Shown piece by piece: positions 41,997-50,251 of a DNA stretch of 64,000 nt. Positions within the stretch are counted from its first letter, which is position 1. Every line of letters starts with the position of its first letter. The notes under the pieces are model-generated. The model was not told where the DNA came from. It saw only the letters and a program-made list of their open reading frames with translations, and made no database searches. The position numbers were made by a program, and so were the translations under genes. The DNA is from JANQMY01 sp965228775 (GTDB taxonomy: Bacteria; Pseudomonadota; Alphaproteobacteria; JANQMY01): assembly GCA_965228775.1 (NCBI GenBank), contig OZ245840.1:992001-1056000 (forward strand), given 5' to 3'.

Positions 41997-42293
41997 TTAG
42001 GCGATGGCGACAGCCAGGGTCTGCCCCACCACGATCAAACCAATGCTGGCAGAGACCACATAAGCCCAATAGGCGGTCTGGCGCGGGTAAGACTGCGGAT
42101 TACGAACAACCGCGTGCAAAGCCTCTGACAAGCGCATGCCCTCGCGCTGGATGAGTTGATAAGCGGTGTATGCAACCAGCACAGCCGCCGCGATGAAGAA
42201 CGCGTTGTGCGTCGCCATGGCGCCTGTCTCGTACATGAAAAACACGACGAGGCTTGTCAAAAGTGCTGAAATATTAATCACATAGGAGGACAT
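41997..42293 (-). CDS. Small membrane protein of unknown function
   Basis: 98 residues with three hydrophobic segments (about 5-20, 30-45 and 75-95) and a short polar loop LIQREGMRLSEALHAVVRNPQSYPRQ. No family recognised. It faces phoH tail to tail, with 46 bases between the stops. Confidence 0.65.
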   Translation of the reverse strand: MSSYVINISALLTSLVVFFMYETGAMATHNAFFIAAAVLVAYTAYQLIQREGMRLSEALHAVVRNPQSYPRQTAYWAYVVSASIGLIVVGQTLAVAIA

Positions 42294-42687
42294 CGTCTCA
42301 CCCGCATTCCTGCTTAAATTTCAATTTGGCCCGTGCGGCCCGCTTTGTTGCACCGCACTTTCTCTACCCTATATAGGTATCAGAATTTGGTTTCCAAGCG
42401 ATAAATGACGTGTCGTCATCTTTTTTTTGCATGTATGTGGCAAACGAAGTGTTTGGATTTTGGGAATAATTTTAAAGAACCGGCTTATTCCGCTGCAGCA
42501 CGCAGCTTCTTCATCTCGCATCGCAACAATCTGTTGCGCCGCCACGAAAATTGATCATAAGGATGATCATGAAAATCTTGAAAACTTCACTCGGTTTGGT
42601 CTCGAAAAATTCACCGCTGTCGCCTATTCTCGACTCGGCGATATTGTTCATGTCGTGCCTAAATTCTGTTTCATCGAGTGAGTAGCA
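42294..42687. other. Stretch without a supported gene; terminator-like hairpin and possible gene relic
   Basis: Contains the hairpin with T8 at 42405-42428. On the minus strand a frame ending at 42485 reads RNRLLRCEMKKLRAAAE before its stop; AAAE endings are common in this genome, but the frame is broken by a stop 33 codons upstream and has no usable start, so it may be a relic. An 84-codon plus frame here has no ribosome site. Confidence 0.4.
42405..42428 (+). terminator. Terminator-like hairpin with eight Ts
   Basis: ATGACG-TGT-CGTCAT followed by C and T8. It is a good plus-strand intrinsic terminator although the nearest plus-strand gene upstream, phoH-like, ended 450 bases earlier. Confidence 0.55.
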
Positions 42688-43440
42688 ATGAGTTCTCAAC
42701 GCGGCGATACGTATGATGGTGGGGATATCGATGGCGGCGCGACGGAAGAACCGAGCTGGGCAATCCCTCTTGTTGTAATTGTTATAACAGGGCTCTTGTC
42801 ACTCCTTTTCCTCGCTTACTATCTCAGCCCGAGCTTCAGCGAAATTATTGGCACGGCTCCGGCACCATCCGACGAAAACCGGCCCATTGAGCTGTTTGTC
42901 GCGGACAAGAAATTCATCATTCCAGCGAACTACACCCGATTTGCAGCGGCTCGCCGTGGTGGCAACCAGGAACGTGTTTCTATGTATGCGCTGCTGCCGC
43001 GCTTTCAACCGTATACGCCTTCGAATGCAAGCTCGTTTGAAGACAACTCTGCGCAATCCATGGTGATCCATTTCGATCTTGAAGTCGTGTCCAGCCAGTT
43101 CAATGAACGCGAGCGCTTTGAAAAAATTTATCAGCGCCTTGTGCTTGACGCCGAAGGGAAGAAAGGCCCGCACGGTTTTCGCAAATACGAATTCAGCGAA
43201 ACGAGCGGATACAAGGACGAAGATTTGTTCGTTTGGCTCAGCCCCGAAAACGATATCGTCGTTCTGAGATGCTTTAAACAAACCGAAATCATCGCCAGCC
43301 CGACCTGTCGCCGTGACCTGGACTACAGCGATCAGATTGAGCTCAAGTATCGTTTCAAGCGGTCACACTTATCCCGCTGGAAAAACATAGACAAAGGCAT
43401 GTTAGAATTGGTTCAGGGTTTCGAAGCGGCCGCAAACTGA
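42688..43440 (+). CDS. Single-pass membrane protein of unknown function
   Basis: 250 residues. A short acidic/Gly-rich N-terminus is followed by one transmembrane helix (about 25-46, PLVVIVITGLLSLLFLAYYL) and a soluble domain of about 200 residues, probably periplasmic, with FVADKKFIIPANYTRF, FVWLSPENDIVVLRCF and two cysteines near the end (CF..., TCRRD). No family recognised. The ribosome site is weak. Confidence 0.7.
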   Translation: MSSQRGDTYDGGDIDGGATEEPSWAIPLVVIVITGLLSLLFLAYYLSPSFSEIIGTAPAPSDENRPIELFVADKKFIIPANYTRFAAARRGGNQERVSMYALLPRFQPYTPSNASSFEDNSAQSMVIHFDLEVVSSQFNERERFEKIYQRLVLDAEGKKGPHGFRKYEFSETSGYKDEDLFVWLSPENDIVVLRCFKQTEIIASPTCRRDLDYSDQIELKYRFKRSHLSRWKNIDKGMLELVQGFEAAAN

Positions 43441-43466
43441 CTATTGCCGGCTCGGCGCAAACGCGG

Positions 43467-43685
43467 CTAATTTGTGGCTGGTAAATCTATATCTAATATC
43501 GCCATCTGGAATTGATAGCTGATTTCGCCATCCTCTTCATCGCGATAGATCACGCCAATAAACTCTTCGCCGACCATTACCTCAGCAGAGTCATCCTTAA
43601 TCGATTGGGGGACGACCTCAATAATATCCAAACGGAACAAGTCTCTTAGATATTTCTGGAGCTTCAACAACTCACTTTGTTCCAC
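43467..43685 (-). CDS. DUF3126 family protein
   Basis: 72 residues, near full length of this small alphaproteobacterial family of unknown function. EQSELLKLQKYLRDLFRLD and VGEEFIGVIYRDEEDGE are the conserved core. The start is GTG with GGAGG seven bases upstream; the much longer frame has no support. In many alphaproteobacteria this gene is found near cysE, as here. Confidence 0.85.
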   Translation of the reverse strand: MEQSELLKLQKYLRDLFRLDIIEVVPQSIKDDSAEVMVGEEFIGVIYRDEEDGEISYQFQMAILDIDLPATN

Positions 43686-43876
43686 GAGGGTTCCTCCTTT
43701 ATCGACGCATTGAGATCGTACTTGTCTACGAAATAGAGAGTCGCTGCAAGCCCCATTCCGCTGCTCAGTTTTTCTTCCGTGACCGGACAAAGCGGGCTGC
43801 GGCAATCCTCGCCCTGGAGCCATTCTGGGCTTCATGGTACCTAGCCTTAATATCGATAGGCTAGGAGCGTCGAACA

Positions 43877-44404
43877 ATGGCGAAATACGCGAAAACACCA
43901 CAACAGTTGCTGGCGGCCCTTGTGATCGGCGCTGGCGCCATTTTGGTATCGGCCCCTTCCATGAGCGTTTCTCAGGCCCATGAGATAACGGTTGGAACGC
44001 TCACAATCGACCATCCAGTAGCGCGCCCCACCCCGCCGGTCGCCCGCAATGGCGCCGTTTTCATGGTGATTTCGGACCTGGACGGCGACGGCGATACGTT
44101 GCTTTCTGCTTCAACGCCAAATGCTGCGCGAACCGAAATTCACCGCACTTCCATCAAAGACAACATCGCTAAAATGGAACGAGTGGAAACGGTTCCAGTC
44201 GCCGCCGGAGATGCGGTGGTATTCGAGCCGGGCGGACTGCATGTGATGCTGATGGGATTAAAGGGCCCTCTCATCGAAGGAGAATCCTTTCCGCTGACGC
44301 TAACGTTCGAAAATGCAGGCCCGGTCGAAATTGAAGTGAAGATTGAAAACCCGCAAGATCACGGAGAGGCAGACAAGTCGGACGATCACAGCGGCCACCA
44401 CTAG
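43877..44404 (+). CDS. PCu(A)C-type periplasmic copper chaperone
   Basis: 175 residues. An N-terminal signal segment (LLAALVIGAGAILVSAPSMSVSQA) is followed by the PCu(A)C cupredoxin-like domain with EIHR, the metal Met/His positions around MERVE and GGLHVMLMGL. The C-terminus ends in DHGEADKSDDHSGHH, a His/Asp-rich metal tail. It likely delivers Cu(I) to cytochrome oxidase assembly. Confidence 0.88.
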   Translation: MAKYAKTPQQLLAALVIGAGAILVSAPSMSVSQAHEITVGTLTIDHPVARPTPPVARNGAVFMVISDLDGDGDTLLSASTPNAARTEIHRTSIKDNIAKMERVETVPVAAGDAVVFEPGGLHVMLMGLKGPLIEGESFPLTLTFENAGPVEIEVKIENPQDHGEADKSDDHSGHH

Positions 44405-44437
44405 AGCACTTCATGGTCTTATTGAATCGTTCTAAGT
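44405..44437. repeat. Short rhizobial-type repeat fragment
   Basis: CTAGAGCACTTCATGGTC and TTGAATCGTTCTAAG resemble the flank of the dispersed repeat seen whole at 56677-56781. Confidence 0.4.
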
Positions 44438-44462
44438 CAATGCAGGCCGCCAGGTAGGAACC

Positions 44463-45278
44463 TTATTCGTCTTCGTCATCCTCGATGAGCTGGTTCATTT
44501 CACGGGCCGGCTGATCGCATCCCGCACAGCCCACCACTTTTGCCGGAACACCAGCCACGGTGCAATGTGCTGGCACCGGGTGCAAAACCACACTGCCGGC
44601 CGCGATCCGGGCACATTCGCCAATTTGAATGTTCCCTAGGACCTTCGCGCCAACGCTGATCAGAACGCCATTACCGATTTTCGGGTGGCGGTCTTCTGTT
44701 TCTTTGCCGGTACCGCCCAGTGTCACGTCATGCAAGATGGACACATCGTCGCCAACAACGGCGGTCTCACCAATGACGATGCCGGTCGCATGATCCATCA
44801 TGATGCCGCGTCCCATGACAGCAGCTGGATGAATATCCACACCAAACAAAGCCGAAACCCGGCTTTGGAAAAACAGCGCCATATTCGTACGCCCCTCGCT
44901 CCACAGCCAATGGGCAACCCGATGGGTCTGCAGCGCGTGGAACCCTTTGAAATAGAGGAACGGCGTTACATGGTTGGCACAAGCAGGGTCCCTATCCAAA
45001 ACTGCCTTTAGGTCCGCACGGAGCGCCTCGCCGATCTCAGGCGCGCCTTCGAAGGCTTCGCCGATCACACGGCGGATCGTTTGAGGCTCAACTTCCGTGT
45101 TGCTCAGCTTGCTTGCCAGGTGATGGCTCAACGCATCTTCCAGCGTTTCATGGCTCAAAACCGCTTGATAGATAAACGCCGCAAGCTCAGTTTCTTTCGC
45201 CACAATCTCTTGCGATTCCAGACGGATGTCCGACCAGACAGGATCGCAGGTAGCGAATTTTTCAGCGATCAAACTCAT
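44463..45278 (-). CDS. cysE: Serine O-acetyltransferase
   Basis: 271 residues. The N-terminal helical SATase domain (ESQEIVAKETELAAFIYQAVL, then RDPACANHVTPFLYFKGFHALQTHRVAHWLW) is followed by the left-handed beta-helix with DIHPAAVMGRGIMMDHATGIVIGETAVVGDDV and HDVTLGGTG. It acetylates serine for cysteine synthesis. GGAGAGG lies before the ATG at 45278. A short acidic C-terminal tail (IEDDEDE) follows the CoA-binding end. Confidence 0.95.
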   Translation of the reverse strand: MSLIAEKFATCDPVWSDIRLESQEIVAKETELAAFIYQAVLSHETLEDALSHHLASKLSNTEVEPQTIRRVIGEAFEGAPEIGEALRADLKAVLDRDPACANHVTPFLYFKGFHALQTHRVAHWLWSEGRTNMALFFQSRVSALFGVDIHPAAVMGRGIMMDHATGIVIGETAVVGDDVSILHDVTLGGTGKETEDRHPKIGNGVLISVGAKVLGNIQIGECARIAAGSVVLHPVPAHCTVAGVPAKVVGCAGCDQPAREMNQLIEDDEDE

Positions 45279-45432
45279 TGGCGCCTCTCCCCGGCAATTC
45301 AAGCCACAGCCTTGGCTTACTCCGTTATCGGTAGAATCTAGTGATTAATGGTCCGCCAATCAATTGCACGATTTGGTGAGGGACCATGCGAATTTGCAGC
45401 AATCGGTAGGTGACCTTCAGCGATACCGACCA

Positions 45433-46026
45433 TCAGGGCGCCAGAAGTGTATTCATCCACTGTTCCGGCAAAGCGTTGCGCCGCGCAAGATGTGAGATAC
45501 GCAGGAGCGATGCAACAGAAATCGCATCAGTGATTAGCCCTTCATGCGCCATCCTCAAAGCCTCCTGAAAAGCCAATCTTTTCAGTGTGATAGATTCTGT
45601 TTCTTCAGGTGTTGCCTGACCATCTTCCAGCCCCCACCCAAGATAGCACCACGCTCGCTCATCCGTGATGGAGTTAGAAAGATCAAGCTGCAAGATTTCG
45701 GAATGATTTGAAGCGGTTAAGCCTGTTTCTTCTTTCAGTTCGCGAAGGGCTGCCTCATACGGTTCCTCGCTCGGGCTACAGCCACCCTCGGGGATTTCCC
45801 AACTATACCGATCAAGCGGAAAACGATGCTGACCGACCAACACGGTGTCTCCGTTTTCAAAAAGCGGGACAATTCCCGTCGCCCGATTCTTGAAAGAGAT
45901 GATCGTATATTCATGCCCGCGACCGGAGTCATGAAGCACGTCATGATATCGGACCGTCATCCATGGATTTTCGTAGATCACGCGATCAGATTCGACCGCC
46001 CATGGCCCCCGACGCACCTTCGACAT
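45433..46026 (-). CDS. NUDIX hydrolase (ADP-ribose pyrophosphatase-like)
   Basis: 197 residues. The Nudix box is complete: GGCSPSEEPYEAALRELKEETGL, with the REL.EE.G metal residues, at about 92-114. The N-terminal YENPWMTVRYHDVL and the SNSITDERAWCYLGWGL segment fit ADP-ribose or nucleoside-diphosphate-sugar hydrolases. GGAGGGGAT runs directly into the ATG at 46026; the longer frame is rejected. Confidence 0.88.
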   Translation of the reverse strand: MSKVRRGPWAVESDRVIYENPWMTVRYHDVLHDSGRGHEYTIISFKNRATGIVPLFENGDTVLVGQHRFPLDRYSWEIPEGGCSPSEEPYEAALRELKEETGLTASNHSEILQLDLSNSITDERAWCYLGWGLEDGQATPEETESITLKRLAFQEALRMAHEGLITDAISVASLLRISHLARRNALPEQWMNTLLAP

Positions 46027-46127
46027 ATCCCCCTCCGAGGCAGCAACATTCTTGATCATTTGGGAATAGAGGCATATGCCCGGCAACGCAAACCAGGGCC
46101 TAAGAAACCAGCTAGGGTCAGTCGCCT

Positions 46128-46292
46128 CTAAGAGCGGCCTCCGCATTCGCGGGTATAGCGGGCCCGGTTGAATGCAGATTCTAGCTTTTCGTTGTACCGT
46201 GACCGACTTCTGTGGTGGCGGACACCGACAGCAAGCAAAGATAAAAAGGCAATGACAGCAAGCACCATAAAAATTGCGGGCAATGTGATCAT
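46128..46292 (-). CDS. Candidate 54-residue single-pass membrane peptide
   Basis: Begins MITLPAIFMVLAVIAFLSLLA, one strong transmembrane helix, followed by a basic Arg/His-rich tail (RHHRSRSRYN). AAAGGA lies about 14 bases upstream, further than ideal. It follows a 32-codon frame with a gap of 6 bases, and precedes the NUDIX gene on the same strand. No family recognised. Confidence 0.35.
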   Translation of the reverse strand: MITLPAIFMVLAVIAFLSLLAVGVRHHRSRSRYNEKLESAFNRARYTRECGGRS

Positions 46293-46298
46293 TGTGGT

Positions 46299-46397
46299 TC
46301 ACCGATCCTTTTGCGCCTGTTTCGCATTCAGCTCGCTCGGGCGATATTCACGTGGGCGAATTGCGTTTTTTCGCTCTTTATCTTCGAAGGCCGCCAT
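46299..46397 (-). CDS. Candidate 32-residue charged peptide
   Basis: MAAFEDKERKNAIRPREYRP followed by a short polar tail. Strongly charged, with no hydrophobic segment. There is no good ribosome site, but its stop is six bases from the start of the membrane-peptide frame, so the two could be one small operon. Confidence 0.25.
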   Translation of the reverse strand: MAAFEDKERKNAIRPREYRPSELNAKQAQKDR

Positions 46398-46582
46398 TGC
46401 GAACAGAAACCAACCAGGCATGCTTCATAATCAGATGACAGACAAATCTATAAAACGCGTGTGATATCCGGACCAAAATCGATACAAGTTTAGTTCAAAT
46501 TGTTCCGTTCGCCAATCATTATGGTTAAAATTTCGTTAACACATTGGAGTTTTTCCGCGATAGCGGATCAGATCAGGACCTC

Positions 46583-47236
46583 ATGAGCAAAGATACGAGT
46601 ACAAATCAACTGGCTGCGATGCCCTCACAATTCAACCCCGAATCAGCAGAAGCTTTGAATCTGCTGAAAAATCGCCGGTCGGTTGTTGCCAAAAGCCTCG
46701 GATCGCCCGGCCCAACCGAAGATCAGCTCAAAGAAATTCTGCAGATCGGCACCCGTGTGCCGGATCACGGCAAGCTTGCTCCATGGCGTTTCGTCATCTT
46801 CGAAGGCAATGCACGGCAGGAATTCGGAGCAAAACTGGCGGAAGTTTTCGAACGAGATGAACCGAAAGCAGATGCGGATCGCGTGGCATTCGAAGCTGGC
46901 CGCTTTATGCGCGCGCCGACGGTCGTGGCTGTCGTTTCCAGCCCGTCGAGGGAGCGTCCGATACCTTTGTGGGAACAGCACTTGTCAGCGGCAGCTGTGT
47001 GCCAAAACATGCTGATCGCCTCCACAGCCATGGGGTTCGGCGCACAGTGGCTCACCGAATGGTACGCGTATCACACTGAGATTACTGATTTTCTCGGCCT
47101 GCAAGAGGACGAGCAGATCGCCGGTTTCATCTATATCGGCACGACGCAAGCAGATTTGATGGAGCGCGCAAGGCCGGAATTGGATGCCCTCATGACATAC
47201 TGGTCTTCACAACAGAAAACCGTGGCGAACAGCTAA
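46583..47236 (+). CDS. Nitroreductase family protein (YdjA-like)
   Basis: 217 residues. The FMN-binding start NLLKNRRSVVAKSL, the GTRVPDHGKLAPWRF segment and the GFGAQWLTEWYAYHTEITDFLGL, followed by IAGFIYIGT, place it in the YdjA/nitroreductase group, flavin enzymes that reduce nitro groups, quinones or similar. AGGA precedes the ATG at 46583, which fits the conserved N-terminus better than the upstream in-frame start. Confidence 0.88.
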   Translation: MSKDTSTNQLAAMPSQFNPESAEALNLLKNRRSVVAKSLGSPGPTEDQLKEILQIGTRVPDHGKLAPWRFVIFEGNARQEFGAKLAEVFERDEPKADADRVAFEAGRFMRAPTVVAVVSSPSRERPIPLWEQHLSAAAVCQNMLIASTAMGFGAQWLTEWYAYHTEITDFLGLQEDEQIAGFIYIGTTQADLMERARPELDALMTYWSSQQKTVANS

Positions 47237-47257
47237 ACAGAGCGGCAAAATCACACC

Positions 47258-48094
47258 TTATGCTGAGGCGTTCTGCGCGCGCGCCCACTGTTTTGCGGGC
47301 TCACTGGCGACCCAAAGGATCGCGTTTTCAAGAACCTTTGCGAAATTTGGATTTTGATATGTATGCGGTGCATCTCCAAACTGGAGGTAGACGATCGGGC
47401 TGTTCTTATAGTGTTTTACCCAGCCAACCAGATTCGATCCCGGTGTGTGCTGCCACCCCTCCCGCGAGAACATATTGCCCTGAACAGCCTGATGAGCTGA
47501 ATAGAAGTTATTTTCCTCGAAGGCGTAGCTGCTTCTCAGCAGCGGATGCACGCTGTCTTCAAACACTTCGCACAGATACAGCTCGTCATTGATGTCGAAC
47601 CCGTCACCAAGCGATTGGGTAACGGGATGCGCGGTATCCACGACTTCGACCCGATAGTCCACTTCGTGACGATATCCTGAATCAGGGCAAGCGCGCCCGC
47701 GCAGCGTGCCCGGCTTGTACAAAAAACGTCCGCCAACAATCTCGCTATATTCCGGCCAAGTAGGCCAACCGGCAATCGCATGATGCAGGAACACAACTCC
47801 GTGGCCGTGCTCCAGTAGCTCCAACAGGCCATTTTTATATTCCGTGGGCGGATCGACAAAATGCGGCCCGCCGTCCGAAACGAAATCGATCCCCGGCATG
47901 TCATAATGCACGAATGCATCATACGGTTTTGCTGCTTCTATTGTGCAAAAGGCTTGGGCAGCCGGCTGTTCTACCGCGGTATACGCAATCTTTTCGAATG
48001 CCTCGAAGACGGCAAAAAAAGGATCTCGTTCGAAAGGATGCCCCTTCGTGAGCACAAGAGCGTTGACTGGATCGTTGTAGCGAATGATGGACAT
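47258..48094 (-). CDS. ThuA-like domain protein (second copy)
   Basis: 278 residues. ThuA fold: ALVLTKGHPFERDPF at the start, GHGVVFLHHAIAGWPTWPEYSEIVGGRF, DELYLCEVFEDSVHPLLRS, and VYLQFGDAPHTYQNPNFAKVL at the end. It is divergent from an SDR gene with 45 bases between, whereas the first ThuA gene lies directly downstream of an SDR on the same strand. The two ThuA proteins are not close in sequence. Catalytic role unknown; some ThuA proteins act in sugar metabolism. Confidence 0.85.
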   Translation of the reverse strand: MSIIRYNDPVNALVLTKGHPFERDPFFAVFEAFEKIAYTAVEQPAAQAFCTIEAAKPYDAFVHYDMPGIDFVSDGGPHFVDPPTEYKNGLLELLEHGHGVVFLHHAIAGWPTWPEYSEIVGGRFLYKPGTLRGRACPDSGYRHEVDYRVEVVDTAHPVTQSLGDGFDINDELYLCEVFEDSVHPLLRSSYAFEENNFYSAHQAVQGNMFSREGWQHTPGSNLVGWVKHYKNSPIVYLQFGDAPHTYQNPNFAKVLENAILWVASEPAKQWARAQNASA

Positions 48095-48139
48095 CGTTCT
48101 TTTCCTGAGCTACCCAAAAGTAAATAGGGAGAGCGTCTT

Positions 48140-48925
48140 ATGGACATTAAAGGCAAGACCGCAATCGTCACCGGTTCAGCAACGGGGCTTGGCGCCGCCG
48201 CCGCAATCAAACTGGCCGAGCGAGGCGCCAATCTTGTTATCAACTATACCAAGAGCCAACAAGAAGCAGCAGACACCAAACAAGCCTGCGAAGCGGCCGG
48301 CGCAGAGGCAATACTTGTGCAAGCGAACGTGGCAGAGGATGCCGATTGCCGCCGGATGGCTGATGATGCACTCAACAAATGGGGCCGCATCGATATCTTG
48401 GTGAACAATGCAGGGGTGAGCAAATTTGCAAACCACGCCAATCTTGATGAACTAAGCGCGGAAGATTTTCAGAACATCTACGCGGTCAATGTGATCGGCG
48501 CCTATCAGATGATCCGCGCGGTCGAGCCTGCCATGAAGAAGCAAGGGTTTGGCGCTGTCGTGAATGTATCCTCTATCGCAGGGGTCAGAGGCATCGGTTC
48601 GTCGGTGGCTTATGCTGCTTCTAAAGGCGCATTGAATACGATGACAATGTCATTGGCACGAGCGCTGGCGCCGGAAATTCGCGTCAACGCGGTTTGCCCA
48701 GGCTTCATCGAAACGCGTTGGTTCAAGGAAAAGGCCGGTGAGGATGTTTTCAATGCCGTTGCCAAAGCCAACCGAGAATCCAGCCCATTGAAAAAGGGTG
48801 CTCCGCCCGAAGATATTGCCGATAGCATTGTCTTTCTGGCAACCGAGGGCGCCCAGCACATCACTGGCGAGACCATTTTGGTGGATGGCGGCACACATCT
48901 CACATTCGCGAGTATGCGTACTTAA
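48140..48925 (+). CDS. Short-chain dehydrogenase/reductase (SDR)
   Basis: 261 residues, classical SDR. Cofactor motif VTGSATGLGAAAAIKLAERG near 9-28, NNAGVS near 92, catalytic serine in NVSSIAG and YAASK. The C-terminal GETILVDGGTHL is typical. A FabG/3-oxoacyl-type or sugar-alcohol dehydrogenase role is possible. AGGGAGAG stands before the ATG. Divergent from the second ThuA-like gene. Confidence 0.92.
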   Translation: MDIKGKTAIVTGSATGLGAAAAIKLAERGANLVINYTKSQQEAADTKQACEAAGAEAILVQANVAEDADCRRMADDALNKWGRIDILVNNAGVSKFANHANLDELSAEDFQNIYAVNVIGAYQMIRAVEPAMKKQGFGAVVNVSSIAGVRGIGSSVAYAASKGALNTMTMSLARALAPEIRVNAVCPGFIETRWFKEKAGEDVFNAVAKANRESSPLKKGAPPEDIADSIVFLATEGAQHITGETILVDGGTHLTFASMRT

Positions 48926-49251
48926 ACCGCCGGAATCAGTCCGCCGACACCAAACTGTGTCTTTTTCACCACAGTTACTTTTTCACCACGAATTCGCCTA
49001 GTATTTGATGCCAATGCACAAAAAATAGGCAGCACATTATTCGGTCATTCACACTTTATCGCATTGTTGCGACCGACGCGTCACGGCAGATCACGGCCGA
49101 GCGATGCATTCAACTAATTGTAATATTTGACTTTTTCATCCCACAGCTCCGCAAGTCACCCCCGTTGTTCCGAATTGGCACAGAGCTTGCTGATAAGGGA
49201 CTGAGTTTCAGGGACGAAAACTCTTTCAATCCTATTAGAGGGGTGCTCTAC
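48926..49251. other. Promoter-sized gap before the TorF porin gene
   Basis: No gene. CTTTTTCACCAC occurs twice in tandem (48961-48972 and 48978-48989, 17-base period), a possible binding site. TTGACT at 49127-49132 lacks a matching -10 at 17 bases. Confidence 0.45.
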
Positions 49252-49989
49252 ATGACTACGAAAAAACTTATCAGCGGCCTTGTAGCTGCTGCTGCAATGT
49301 CACTGGCGTCGACCGGTGCGATTGCTGAAGATAATTTCCCTGGGGAATTCTCTGCAAACGTTGCTTTGACAACGGACTACGTATTCCGCGGCATTAGCCA
49401 ATCCGACGACGAACCTGCCATTCAGGGCGGTTTCGATTGGTCGCACGAAAGCGGCTTTTATCTTGGCACCTGGGCGTCAAGCCTTGACTTCCAAGGGACG
49501 GATTCTGACGGTATTGAGCTCGACTGGTACGGCGGATTTGCAAGCGAATTTAATGGCGTGTCTTACGACATCGGCGCACTGTACTATCAGTACCCTGGCG
49601 CAGGTGATGACGGAGAAGTTTTTGACTTCGTTGAAGTCTATGGCTCCATTGGCTACGACTTTGAAATCTTCTCTGTCGGTGCGGACATCGCATATTCGCC
49701 AGACTTCTTCTTTGACTCTGACGATGCATTCTACTTTGGCGGCACGCTGGCTATCCCGCTTCCTGAAGGCTTCGGCATTGATGGCGGCTTCCACCGTCAA
49801 GTGATCGACGACAACGCGGCTTTCGGTACGCCTGACTACAACACCTGGGACATCGGGCTAACCTACACCTTGCTCGGTTTCGACCTGGACCTTCGTTACG
49901 TCGATACCGATCTGAGCGCTGCTGAGTGTTTCGGCGGCTCTGAATTGTGTGACGCGCAAGCCACGTTCACAGTATCCCGGAGCTTCTAA
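49252..49989 (+). CDS. TorF family putative porin
   Basis: 245 residues. A signal peptide ends GAIAED. The mature part is an aromatic, acidic beta barrel with DYVFRGISQSDDEPAIQGGFDW at its start, the hallmark of the TorF (TIGR02001-type) family, and a final strand ATFTVSRSF. Thought to be an outer-membrane channel; substrate unknown. AGAGGGG lies before the ATG at 49252. A strong terminator follows at 50124. Confidence 0.92.
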   Translation: MTTKKLISGLVAAAAMSLASTGAIAEDNFPGEFSANVALTTDYVFRGISQSDDEPAIQGGFDWSHESGFYLGTWASSLDFQGTDSDGIELDWYGGFASEFNGVSYDIGALYYQYPGAGDDGEVFDFVEVYGSIGYDFEIFSVGADIAYSPDFFFDSDDAFYFGGTLAIPLPEGFGIDGGFHRQVIDDNAAFGTPDYNTWDIGLTYTLLGFDLDLRYVDTDLSAAECFGGSELCDAQATFTVSRSF

Positions 49990-50123
49990 TTGCAAGCTGC
50001 GTAACGGAGAGACCTCTCCAAGTACAACGGCATCGGGAACAGCGGGGAATCGCAAGTTGATGATATTAAAAGGTTGTCCCACCTAACGTCTTCAACCGCT
50101 GTCTCGTGGGCCAGTCCCGATGC

Positions 50124-50158
50124 AAAGCGCTCCCAGATTTTTCTGGGGGCGCTTTTTT
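50124..50158 (+). terminator. Terminator of the TorF gene
   Basis: AAAGCGCTCCCAGA and TCTGGGGGCGCTTT form a 14-pair stem with one G-T wobble, loop TTTT, and a T-run to 50158. Confidence 0.9.
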
Positions 50159-50251
50159 CTTGTCGCTAGGGCCAACACTCAGAGGAACGAAGAGCCTAGA
50201 AACCCTCGCACCGCACGCTTATGATTGTCTGAAATCTGAAAGGGCAAAAAG

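Noticed and set aside
42427..42681. 84-codon plus-strand frame
   Set aside because: It starts within the T-run of a hairpin and has no ribosome site.
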